Origin: Halobacteriales archaeon QH_8_67_36
GTDB lineage: Archaea > Halobacteriota > Halobacteria > Halobacteriales > Haloarculaceae
Direction: 5' to 3'
DNA length: 27,229 bases
NCBI GenBank assembly: GCA_003021755.1
Contig: PXQZ01000097.1
Span: 22,404 to 49,632 of the forward strand
In this document: one piece after another, positions 14,851 to 21,616 of the stretch
Position numbering within the stretch: position 1 is the first letter of the stretch
How the letters are laid out: each line of letters starts with the position of its first letter
The notes under the pieces: model-generated
What the model saw: only the letters and a program-made list of their open reading frames with translations
Database searches by the model: none
What the model was told of the DNA's origin: nothing
Position numbers and translations under genes: made by a program

Positions 14851-15564
14851 CTAGTTGGGCGAAACGTGCGTGTTCCAGTAGGAGACGGAGGCGAGTTTGT
14901 CACCGAGCGGGCTGGCGCCGATGGCCGTGTCGATGGAGCGAAACGAGGAGGCCAGTTCGTTCGGCGTCTTCCGGTAGAAACCGTAGGGGAACACCCAGTC
15001 GTGAGACTCCGTGGCGAGTTCGAGGTCGGCGCCGTCGAGCAGGCGGTCTATCTCCCAGCGGGAGTAGAGCCGCGAGCCCATCGGGAGCGCCCAGTTGTAC
15101 AGCGAGCGCGTCGAAAAGCGGTTGAACGTGTCGAAAAACACCTGCTCCCTGGCGACGCGGCGCATCTCGGCGAGGAAGGCCGCGGGCGTGTCGGCCAGGT
15201 GGAAGAATCGCATCGCCAGCACGGTGTCGAAATGGTTGTCGGGGAAGGGGAGTCGGGCGGCGTCGCCGCGCATGAACCCGACGTGGTCGTCCACGCCGGC
15301 CGCCGTGGCCTTCTTCCGGCCCTGCTGGAGCATCGGCCCCGAGATGTCGAGCCCGGTGATGTCGGCGTTCCGCTCGGCGAGCATGACGGTAAAGCGACCG
15401 GTGCCGCAGGCGACTTCCAGCACCTTCTTGTCCTCGACCGGACCGATGGCGCTCAGGACCGCCTCCTTCTCACGACGGTCGATGAGCCGGCCACCGCGGG
15501 AGAACCGCTTGGCCTCGTACTCTTCGGCCACGGTGTCGGTCTGGTACCACTCCTGCCCTTTCAC
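14851..15564 (-). CDS. Class I SAM-dependent methyltransferase
   Basis: A 237-aa protein read from a GTG (VKGQEWYQTDTV). Motif I is KVLEVACGTGRF (about 47-58), the acidic end of strand 2 is ITGLDIS, and the motif near strand 4 is FDTVLAMRFFHL. The sequence resembles small UbiE/Methyltransf_11 proteins, and the substrate is unknown. An ATG 45 codons upstream gives a longer frame, but that stretch shows no fold, and a TTTTATCC box lies 26 bases before the GTG. I therefore take the GTG as the leaderless start. The C-terminal region has aromatic-rich FPYGFYRKTPNELAS. Confidence 0.88.
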   Translation of the reverse strand: MKGQEWYQTDTVAEEYEAKRFSRGGRLIDRREKEAVLSAIGPVEDKKVLEVACGTGRFTVMLAERNADITGLDISGPMLQQGRKKATAAGVDDHVGFMRGDAARLPFPDNHFDTVLAMRFFHLADTPAAFLAEMRRVAREQVFFDTFNRFSTRSLYNWALPMGSRLYSRWEIDRLLDGADLELATESHDWVFPYGFYRKTPNELASSFRSIDTAIGASPLGDKLASVSYWNTHVSPN

Positions 15565-15765
15565 GCACGGTTGTCGCCACCGGGGGGATAAAACGATACT
15601 GGAATCGCCGTTCCGCAACCGGACGGCCTCGGAACTGACCGATTCCGGACCCGGGTTCCCGGAACAGGCAATTGTATAAGGATATATTAAACACATCATA
15701 GTATCCGTATTGTTTGGTCATGGATATGGCCAACTTTTACCAATAGCGGTGGAGTACCGTCCAGT

Positions 15766-16035
15766 ATGAGTACCACCACCGAGGACATGTCGGCTTCACC
15801 GTTCGCTCAAGAGGACTTCCGGGAGCGGCTCCGCGAACTGCCGCCGAGCGCGAAGCTCGTCGCGAAGGTGCTGGAGGACGACGCGCCCCTCTCGCAGGGC
15901 CGGCTCGCCGAAACGTCGCTGCTGCCCGACCGCACCGTCCGCTACGCGCTGAACCGGCTCGAAGAGTCCGACCTCGTCGACTCCCGCTACAGCTTCACCG
16001 ACGCGCGAAGACAGGTCTACTTCCTCACGGCATAG
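15766..16035 (+). CDS. Small winged-helix (MarR-like) DNA-binding protein
   Basis: An 89-aa protein. A short acidic arm is followed by one helix-turn-helix: LPPSAKLVAKVLEDD, LSQGRLAETSLLPDRTVRYALNRLEESDLV, and a wing with two strands (SRYSFTDARRQVYFL). It belongs to the abundant haloarchaeal small MarR/TrmB-like group. A CTTTTACC box about 28 bases upstream marks a leaderless start, and a GGTGGAG lies further upstream. The neighbouring MBL hydrolase follows 40 bases downstream, so co-transcription is possible. No ligand domain is present, so it probably acts as a dimer on its own promoter or nearby ones. Confidence 0.85.
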   Translation: MSTTTEDMSASPFAQEDFRERLRELPPSAKLVAKVLEDDAPLSQGRLAETSLLPDRTVRYALNRLEESDLVDSRYSFTDARRQVYFLTA

Positions 16036-16075
16036 GCCGCCGGAGTTTTGTTCGTCGACTGAGAGCGGACAGCCG

Positions 16076-16846
16076 ATGGACTGGCACCGCGTCGACGTTC
16101 CGGTCGAAGCGCGCGCACCGACCGGCGAGACTGCCGCGTACCTGAGTGACGGCCCGGACGCACTGCTCGTCGACCCGGCGGGACGGACGCCAGCCCTCGA
16201 CGACGCCGTCGCAGACGCGGACGTTGCTCACGTCGCTGTCACCCACCACCACCCGGACCACGTCGGCGCGGTCGCCGACTACGCCAGCGAGACGGGCGCG
16301 ACGGTGTGGGCCCGCCGCGGTCGCACGGCGACGACCGATATTACACCGGACCGGACGTTCACGGAGGGGACGACGATTCCGGCCGGGGACGGGGTGACGG
16401 TCCTCGATCTGCCCGGCCACGCCCCCGAACACGTCGGCTTCGCCACCGACGCCGGGGTCGTCAGCGGCGACGTGGCCGTCGCCGAGGGGAGCGTGGTCGT
16501 AGGGGCCCCGGAGGGCGATATGCGAGCCTACTGTGCCTCGCTCCGGCGGCTCCACGCGCGAAATCCGCCCCGTCTCTACCCCGGCCACGGCCCGACGATT
16601 ACGAACCCGCGGGCCGCCTGTCGGCGGCTCCTCGACCACCGGTACCGCCGCGAGGAGCGCGTCCGTACGGCCGTCGAGTCCGGGGCGACGACGGCCGAGG
16701 AGATCCTCGACCGGGCCTACGAGACGGAGCTCCCGGGGGTTCGTGACCTCGCGAGGGCGACGGTCCGCGCCCACCTGGAGAAACTGGCGGTCGAAGGCGC
16801 GCTTCGGTGGGACGGCGAGCGGGCCGAACCACCCGGCGGCCGATGA
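16076..16846 (+). CDS. MBL-fold metallo-hydrolase with C-terminal winged helix
   Basis: A 256-aa LACTB2/glyoxalase II-like protein. Metal-binding motifs are VTHHHPDHVG (55-64), GHAPEHVG (114-121, third His), SGDVAV (Asp, about 130-135) and YPGHGPTI (169-176). The C-terminal 60 residues form a helix-rich winged-helix-like domain (ATTAEEILDRAYE...RATVRAHLEKLAVEGAL), as in the beta-lactamase-like 2 group. Some members of that group act on RNA or acyl thioesters; the substrate here is not known. A GTTTTG box about 30 bases upstream gives it its own promoter. It is intact and of normal length. Confidence 0.9.
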   Translation: MDWHRVDVPVEARAPTGETAAYLSDGPDALLVDPAGRTPALDDAVADADVAHVAVTHHHPDHVGAVADYASETGATVWARRGRTATTDITPDRTFTEGTTIPAGDGVTVLDLPGHAPEHVGFATDAGVVSGDVAVAEGSVVVGAPEGDMRAYCASLRRLHARNPPRLYPGHGPTITNPRAACRRLLDHRYRREERVRTAVESGATTAEEILDRAYETELPGVRDLARATVRAHLEKLAVEGALRWDGERAEPPGGR

Positions 16847-16882
16847 CACACGCCTTTTGTCCGTCGGTGCCCAGAGACGGGT

Positions 16883-17590
16883 ATGAACTCGCTTGAAACC
16901 GAACTCAGCCGCGCCCGCGAACTAGACGTGAGCGAACTCGCGGACGCCATCGAGACCATCGGCTTCGAGTGTACGCGCTGTGGGGCCTGCTGTAAGGCCG
17001 ACGACGGCGGCTGTGGGGACAGGGCCGACAGCTGCGGTGACGGCGAGAAGGCCGGCGGCGACGGCGACCCCGAGCCTCACACGGCCACCGTCTTCCCGGA
17101 CGAAATCCGCCGACTGCAGGGGACGGGCGACTACGATTTCCGCGACGTGGCACGGCCGATGCCCTACGGGTTAGAGGAGACCCCCGAGGGCCCGCAGGGC
17201 GAGACCTTCGAGTGGGCGCTCCGGACCGACGACTGCGGCGACTGCACGTTCTACGAGGAATCCGACGGCACCGGCGCCTGTACGGTCCACAAGGACCGCC
17301 CACTTATCTGTCGCACCTACCCGTTCAGCGTCGCACTGGGCGGGACGAGCCAACCGATGGGTGAGGCGGTCGATACGGAAGGGATGGTCCGCGCACACGA
17401 GTGCGAGGGGTTGGGCCGGGACATCTCCCGGGCCGAGGCCGAGGAACTGGCCGCGGCGCTGAAGGAGCGAGCGGTCAGAGAGTTACGGGAAGCCATCGGC
17501 GTCAGAGAGAACTACGAGCCGACGGCCGTCGAGGGCGTCGTCGTCCACGACTCCGAGGGACAGAAACGGCCCGACGGGCGCGGACTTTAA
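16883..17590 (+). CDS. YkgJ-type cysteine-cluster protein
   Basis: A 235-aa protein of the YkgJ/UPF0153 zinc- or iron-cluster family. The N-terminal cluster is FECTRCGACCKAD (C30, C33, C36, C37). An unusual Cys- and Gly-rich insert (CGDRADSCGDGEKAGGDGD, about 44-62) comes directly after it. The second cluster is DDCGDCTFYEE...CTVHKDRPLICRTYPFS, the conserved YkgJ signature. The C-terminus is helical and charged. The family has no assigned reaction. A CCTTTTGTCC box 30 bases upstream suggests a leaderless mRNA. Its stop overlaps the stop of the convergent TRAM gene by four bases. Confidence 0.88.
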   Translation: MNSLETELSRARELDVSELADAIETIGFECTRCGACCKADDGGCGDRADSCGDGEKAGGDGDPEPHTATVFPDEIRRLQGTGDYDFRDVARPMPYGLEETPEGPQGETFEWALRTDDCGDCTFYEESDGTGACTVHKDRPLICRTYPFSVALGGTSQPMGEAVDTEGMVRAHECEGLGRDISRAEAEELAAALKERAVRELREAIGVRENYEPTAVEGVVVHDSEGQKRPDGRGL

Positions 17591-17988
17591 ACGTCCTCGT
17601 CGAGGATCTCGCCGACGGCGAAGTTGGACTTGACCTCGGTGACCTCGATTTTCACCCGCTCGCCGATGTCGGCCCCCGGGACGATGATGACGTAGCCCCG
17701 TTCGACGCGGGCGATGCCGTCACCCTGCTTGCCGATGTCCTCGATTTCCACGTACCGGGTCTCGCCCGGCTCGACCGGCGGTTGTGGCTGGTCCGGTGGT
17801 GTCTCCGCCCCAGTGCTCTCGTCGGCCTCGGCATCGATATCCGTGGAGATGAGAGCGACCCGGTACGTCCCGCCCGCCTCGACGGGGCCCGTCTCGACTT
17901 CGCGCCGTGGCACTTCGACGAGATACCGGTCGTCCTCGACAGTCACGTCAGCACTGAACAGACACAGCAGTTCGTCCGAGATTTCCAA
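17587..17988 (-). CDS. TRAM-domain protein (TTG start)
   Basis: A 133-aa protein. The N-terminal half (LEISDELLCLFSADVTVEDD...LVEVPRREVETG) is the usual haloarchaeal lead-in; an acidic Gln/Pro linker (about 64-78) follows, then a TRAM beta-barrel (TRYVEIEDIGKQGDGIARVE...VKSNFAVGEIL) that binds RNA. Small archaeal TRAM proteins act as RNA chaperones or translation-associated factors. No ATG lies at the conserved position; a TTG there is preceded by GGAGGT with 8 bases between, so I place the start at 17988. The ATG 50 codons upstream would add sequence with no family match. Confidence 0.88.
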   Translation of the reverse strand: MEISDELLCLFSADVTVEDDRYLVEVPRREVETGPVEAGGTYRVALISTDIDAEADESTGAETPPDQPQPPVEPGETRYVEIEDIGKQGDGIARVERGYVIIVPGADIGERVKIEVTEVKSNFAVGEILDEDV

Positions 17989-17996
17989 TGTGATAG

Positions 17997-18002
17997 ACCT
18001 CC
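17997..18002 (-). promoter_or_regulatory. Shine-Dalgarno site that sets the TTG start
   Basis: GGAGGT on the minus strand, 8 bases before the TTG at 17988. It is one of few clear ribosome-binding sites in the window and supports TTG as the initiator. A CTTTAATCG element about 26-36 bases further upstream fits a short leader. Confidence 0.7.
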
Positions 18003-18210
18003 ACTTGCTACACTGTCCGGCCACGATTAAAGAACTGCCGGACGGGTGGACCCCCGACTCGCAGGCGTTTCCCCGCCGTACCAACGAGCGCACGTTGGCC
18101 CGGACAGCCAACGCCGAGGCGTCCGGTAAGGTGAGCAAATCACAAGACAGCGGTCGGTTAACTCACCGTACCAAACCCACTAAGGGAGTTTCGGTCGAAC
18201 TACCGGATAC

Positions 18211-18453
18211 ATGAGCGCAACTGCACAGGCGGCCGACAACCCGCTTTCGGAGAAACAGCGACGAATCCTCGAGTATCTGCAGGCGAACGCCGACGAGCAG
18301 ACCTACTTCAAGTCACGTCTCATCGGCGAGGAGCTAAACCTCTCGGCCAAAGAAGTGGGGACGAACATGACCACCATCGCCGACGGCGACTACAGCGTCG
18401 ATGTGGAAAAGTGGGGCTACTCCTCGTCGACGACGTGGATGGTCGACGCCTGA
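18211..18453 (+). CDS. DUF7123 family protein
   Basis: An 80-aa haloarchaeal protein: MSATAQAADNPLSEKQRRILEYL, then ADEQTYFKSRLIGEEL, LSAKEVGTNM, and the ending EKWGYSSSTTWMVDA. The middle looks like a winged helix-turn-helix (helix 2 LIGEELN, recognition helix AKEVGTNMTTIADG), which suggests DNA binding, but I know no experimental function. It is well conserved across Halobacteria. It is divergent from the TRAM gene and convergent with the regulator at 18536. The start agrees with the family; the upstream TATA is weak. Confidence 0.88.
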   Translation: MSATAQAADNPLSEKQRRILEYLQANADEQTYFKSRLIGEELNLSAKEVGTNMTTIADGDYSVDVEKWGYSSSTTWMVDA

Positions 18454-18502
18454 CCTCGTAGTGATTCGTGTAGCGGTTTACCGGTAGTCATCGACCCCGC
18501 AG

Positions 18503-18538
18503 GCGCTATCCGGAAACGATCTACAATAAACCGTCTCA
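18503..18538 (-). repeat. 36-bp 3' element, copy 2 (includes regulator stop)
   Basis: On the minus strand it begins with the TGA stop of the regulator gene and runs GACGGTTTATTGTAGATC, then GTTTCCGGATAGCGC. Thirty of 36 positions match the copy at 1971-2006; the differences are scattered. It fills much of the 82-base gap to the convergent DUF7123 gene. Confidence 0.7.
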
Positions 18539-19141
18539 GGGATCGTAACACAGCAAGGAATCGGCGTCGGCTGCGAGCCGTGCGGCGCCGTCGCCGAACG
18601 AATCCGCGTACCGAATCAGCAACGCAAGGACGGTTTCGGGCTCGGCGACGGCGTAGCCGTCCGACCGTGAGAGCAGCCCGGCCGCCTCCAGGTCGTTCGC
18701 GTGCTTGCTTATCGTCGGTCGTGACACCGACAGCGTCGTCGCCAGTTCGGAGGCCGTAACCGAGGGGTCCCGGAGCAAGGCGACGAGCATCCCCCGGGGG
18801 GTCGACCGCCGCAGGTAGCCAAGCGTTACCTGCTCGAACGCCGAGAACTGGTCGGCCGGAAAGTAGCGCCGGTAGTCGCCGTCCTTCCGCGAGGCGATGG
18901 CGCCCTCGTTTTCCAGGCGGTGGAGGTGGTGCTGGGCCTCGCCGGTACCCAGTTTGAGGTCGTCCCGGAGCTTCGAGAAGTGCGTCCCCGGGCGAGCGGA
19001 GACGTAGCCCGCGATGGCGTCGGGCGTGTCGCTGTCGCTGTTGCCGGTCGCGAGACCGACGAAGGGGCTTGCGGCGCCGAGGGCGGCAAAGCGACGTAAC
19101 GTCGCTCGCTTCTCCTCGTCGACCCCTTCGTCGCCAGTCAT
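18536..19141 (-). CDS. Double winged-helix regulator with Tat-like N-terminus
   Basis: A 201-aa protein. Residues 11-31 (KRATLRRFAALGAASPFVGLA) look like a twin-arginine signal or anchor: RR followed by a hydrophobic stretch. Two winged helices follow: IAGYVSARPGTHFSKLRDDLKLGTGEAQHHLHRLENEGAI with wing DGDYRRYF, then MLVALLRDPSVTASELATTLSVSRPTISKHANDLEAAGLL. The C-terminus is helical. Similar ArsR-like regulators with this N-terminus occur in Haloarcula, as I recall. A TTTTATAGT box (19164-19172) lies 27 bases before the ATG, so the start is secure. The gene follows the SPFH gene by 46 bases but has its own promoter. Confidence 0.88.
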   Translation of the reverse strand: MTGDEGVDEEKRATLRRFAALGAASPFVGLATGNSDSDTPDAIAGYVSARPGTHFSKLRDDLKLGTGEAQHHLHRLENEGAIASRKDGDYRRYFPADQFSAFEQVTLGYLRRSTPRGMLVALLRDPSVTASELATTLSVSRPTISKHANDLEAAGLLSRSDGYAVAEPETVLALLIRYADSFGDGAARLAADADSLLCYDP

Positions 19142-19163
19142 ATATTTTTCAGGAAGACGTTCT

Positions 19164-19172
19164 ACTATAAAA
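19164..19172 (-). promoter_or_regulatory. TATA box of the winged-helix regulator
   Basis: TTTTATAGT on the minus strand, centred 27 bases before the ATG at 19141. This fixes a leaderless transcript and the start of the regulator, including its Tat-like segment. Confidence 0.65.
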
Positions 19173-19187
19173 TCGTTTTGGGTCCAC

Positions 19188-20393
19188 TTATTTACCAGTT
19201 CCGTGATCGCCGTCCTCGGAGCCGCCGGTGTCGTCGGGACCGCCGGCGATATCCGTCTCGCCGCCGACGCCGTCGTCGATTTCGGCGTCCATCTGCTCTA
19301 TCATCTCGTCGGCACTGTCGACGCCGGCGTCCTTGCCGCGTTTTATCTTCTGTGCCTCCTCCTCCATGGCCTCGACGTCGACCTCGGCCTCCTCGTCTAT
19401 CTGGCCGAGTATCTCCTCGATGTCGTCGAGGCCGAGCATCTCCCGGGTCTCCTCGGTGAAGTCGAGCGCTTCCAGGGAGTGGCCGTTCTCCTTGACGTCG
19501 GAGCCCTGGAGGTGCTTCCCGTAGCGGCCCACCAGCGAGGTGAGCTCCTGGGGCAGGACGAACGTCGTCGATTCGGACTGGCCCATCCCTTCCAGCGTCT
19601 CCATCCCCTTGTCGATGATGGCGCGCTCGCCCATCGACTCGGCGGACTTGGCGCGGAGGACGGTCGAGATAGCGTCACCCTGCGCTTCCAGGATCTGGCT
19701 CTGCTTCTCACCCTGGGCGCGGATGATGTTGGACTGCTTGTCACCCTCCGCCGTCTCGATGGCGGAGCGGCGTTCACCCTGCGCTTCCAGAATCATGGCG
19801 CGGCGTTTCCGCTCCGCGGAGGTCTGTTGCTCCATGGCCTGCTGGACGTCCTTCGAGGGGTTGACCTCGCGGACCTCGACGGACTCGACCCGGACACCCC
19901 ACTCGTCGGTGGGCTCGTCCAGTTCACGACGGATCCGGGAGTTGATCTCCTGGCGCTTGTTGAGCGTGTCGTCCAGTTCCATGTCGCCCAGCACGGCACG
20001 GAGGGTGGTCTGGGCGAGGTTGGAGACGGCGCGCTCGTAGTTGTCGACTTCGAGGAACGCCTTCTTGGGGTCCATCACCTTGATGTAGACGACGGCGTCG
20101 GCGGTGACGGGGGAGTTGTCGCGGGTGATAGCTTCCTGTCGGGGCACGTCCAGCGTCTGGGTCCGCATGTCGAACCGGGTGACATCGGAGACGAAGGGGT
20201 AGATGAAGTGAATCCCCTGGTCGAGGATGCCGCGGTAGGTCCCCAGTACGGTGTAGGCACCTTTCTGATACGGGCGGATGATGACGACACTGGAGTACGC
20301 TACAGCGATGGCCAGCACCAGCAGCACCATCGTGACGAACACGAAGACGCCGCCGGCGAGGAACGACTGCAGCGGTACGAGCGGGACTGACAT
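19188..20393 (-). CDS. SPFH/stomatin-like membrane protein
   Basis: A 401-aa band-7 protein. One membrane anchor (about 12-36) precedes the SPFH domain (VIIRPYQKGAYTVLGTYRGIL... to about 190). Then comes a coiled-coil region with repeated units (ILEAQGERRSAIE, AEGDKQSNIIR, AQGEKQSQILE, AQGDAIS), which drives oligomerisation. The C-terminal 100 residues are acidic and end Gly-rich (GGSEDGDHGTGK). Such proteins build membrane microdomains and often pair with NfeD, here the next gene upstream, 92 bases away. A GCTTTTGTTTC element about 27 bases before the ATG suggests its own promoter. The frame runs ten codons further upstream; MSVPLVPLQ is the usual start. Confidence 0.93.
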   Translation of the reverse strand: MSVPLVPLQSFLAGGVFVFVTMVLLVLAIAVAYSSVVIIRPYQKGAYTVLGTYRGILDQGIHFIYPFVSDVTRFDMRTQTLDVPRQEAITRDNSPVTADAVVYIKVMDPKKAFLEVDNYERAVSNLAQTTLRAVLGDMELDDTLNKRQEINSRIRRELDEPTDEWGVRVESVEVREVNPSKDVQQAMEQQTSAERKRRAMILEAQGERRSAIETAEGDKQSNIIRAQGEKQSQILEAQGDAISTVLRAKSAESMGERAIIDKGMETLEGMGQSESTTFVLPQELTSLVGRYGKHLQGSDVKENGHSLEALDFTEETREMLGLDDIEEILGQIDEEAEVDVEAMEEEAQKIKRGKDAGVDSADEMIEQMDAEIDDGVGGETDIAGGPDDTGGSEDGDHGTGK

Positions 20394-20485
20394 GACGCGT
20401 GAAACTCCGCAGCGACGAAACAAAAGCCTTCGGTGACTGTGTCACAAACTACCGATATGCAAACCTCAGGCACAGTCGGGGATGC

Positions 20486-21082
20486 TCAGGCGTGTTCGGA
20501 TTCCGCGTCTGCCTCCGCCGGGCTCTCCTCCCGGTCCCGCTCCAGCGCCCGGTCGATGTCGTCGTCGCTGGTCGCCGTCGCCTCGACTTTGAGGACGTTG
20601 CCGCCGCCGGGATCGACGACCAACACCTCGGTCCCGGCTTCGATGGTCCCGCTCACGCTGCGGGCCTCGTAGTAGGGGTTGAACCCGCCGTCATCCAGTT
20701 TGACCTGTCCGGCGCTCTCGGTGACACGCTCGGTAACCGTCCCGAACTGGCCCTGGAGCGAACTCGACGAGAGGGACTGTCCCCGGCCGGGCGCCGAGAA
20801 ATCTATCTTCCGGTAGCCCCACAACGTGACGGCCGTCGTCGCGAGGACGGCAACCGCGAGGATGAGCGGCGCGAGCAGTCCCAGACTGGGTGGCACGAGG
20901 AAACCGACGAGCCCGGCGACCAGCAGGGCAACGCCGAGAACGAAGAAGTGCGTCCCCGGCGCGAACGCCTCGGCGACGATGAGCGCCGCCCCGGCGAGAA
21001 ACAGCACCGCCGATATCGTCGTCCCGAACAGCGGTTCGAGCTGGACGGGCACGAGAGCGAGCGAACCCACGGGAACGTTCAT
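20486..21082 (-). CDS. NfeD-like membrane protein
   Basis: A 198-aa NfeD1b-type protein: a short hydrophobic N-terminus, then three to four membrane spans (about 17-85, including LFLAGAALIVAEAFAPGTHFF and LLVAGLVGFLVPP), then a soluble C-terminal OB-fold (QFGTVTERV...GQVKLDDGGFN...VLVVDPGGGNVLKVEA) and an acidic tail. It has no protease domain. NfeD proteins work with stomatins, and the SPFH gene lies directly downstream on the same strand, so a shared membrane role is likely. The upstream DUF7312-like gene is 25 bases away, probably in the same transcript. Confidence 0.92.
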   Translation of the reverse strand: MNVPVGSLALVPVQLEPLFGTTISAVLFLAGAALIVAEAFAPGTHFFVLGVALLVAGLVGFLVPPSLGLLAPLILAVAVLATTAVTLWGYRKIDFSAPGRGQSLSSSSLQGQFGTVTERVTESAGQVKLDDGGFNPYYEARSVSGTIEAGTEVLVVDPGGGNVLKVEATATSDDDIDRALERDREESPAEADAESEHA

Positions 21083-21107
21083 GTCGGCATCTAGGGTCGG
21101 TGACGGA

Positions 21108-21440
21108 TTAAGTGTCGGGGGTCGTCCGAACGAGGACGCCGTAGCAGACGGCGGTCACGAGTCCGACGGCGGCGACGACGGTAGCGACCAGCGCCAGGTC
21201 GAGACCGACGGCCGTGTCCGCGAGTGCGAGTATCGTGAGACAGATACCGAGTGCCACGAACAGGGTGTTCTCCGGGGTGGGCGACTGCGGTGACACCTCG
21301 ATGTCCGGCGCGAACGAGCCCGCGACGGCTCCCTCGTCCTCGGCGGCCGACGGCTCGGCCTCCTCGATGACATCGGCTGCCGTCGAAGGCTCGTACTCGG
21401 CGATGAACTCGTCTCCCTCGTCGCTCCCGTCGGCAGACAT
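21108..21440 (-). CDS. Small two-span membrane protein (DUF7312-like)
   Basis: A 110-aa protein. The first half is acidic and disordered (SDEGDEFIAEYEP...EDEGAVAGSF). The second half has PENTLFVALGICLTILALAD and a second span (LALVATVVAAVGLVTAVCYGVLV). The PENTLFVALG segment matches haloarchaeal DUF7312 proteins as I remember them; no function is known. An ATTTTTGTAG box 27 bases upstream of the ATG gives a leaderless start. It is the first gene of the run with nfeD and the SPFH gene, so it may be a third component of that membrane module. Confidence 0.75.
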   Translation of the reverse strand: MSADGSDEGDEFIAEYEPSTAADVIEEAEPSAAEDEGAVAGSFAPDIEVSPQSPTPENTLFVALGICLTILALADTAVGLDLALVATVVAAVGLVTAVCYGVLVRTTPDT

Positions 21441-21536
21441 GCCGACGGCTAGGACGGCGAACTACAAAAATGGACGGCGACTGGCTTCGGTTTTCGTTCC
21501 TTGCTCCGGGTGTTGAACAGCCAGAAAACCTCGTCA

Positions 21537-21557
21537 GCGGTTGCTGAGAGCAACCGC
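21537..21557 (-). terminator. Stem-loop after metG
   Basis: GCGGTTGCT-gag-AGCAACCGC is a perfect 9-bp inverted repeat with a 3-base loop. It lies 60 bases past the metG stop in the transcribed direction and is followed on that strand by a GTTTTC stretch. A role in transcript ending or 3'-end stability fits; archaeal termination mostly needs only T-runs, so this is tentative. Confidence 0.45.
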
Positions 21558-21616
21558 GGTGAGAACGCGCTGACTCTCGGATACGGATACCTGAAACAGT
21601 CCGTCTACGACACCAT

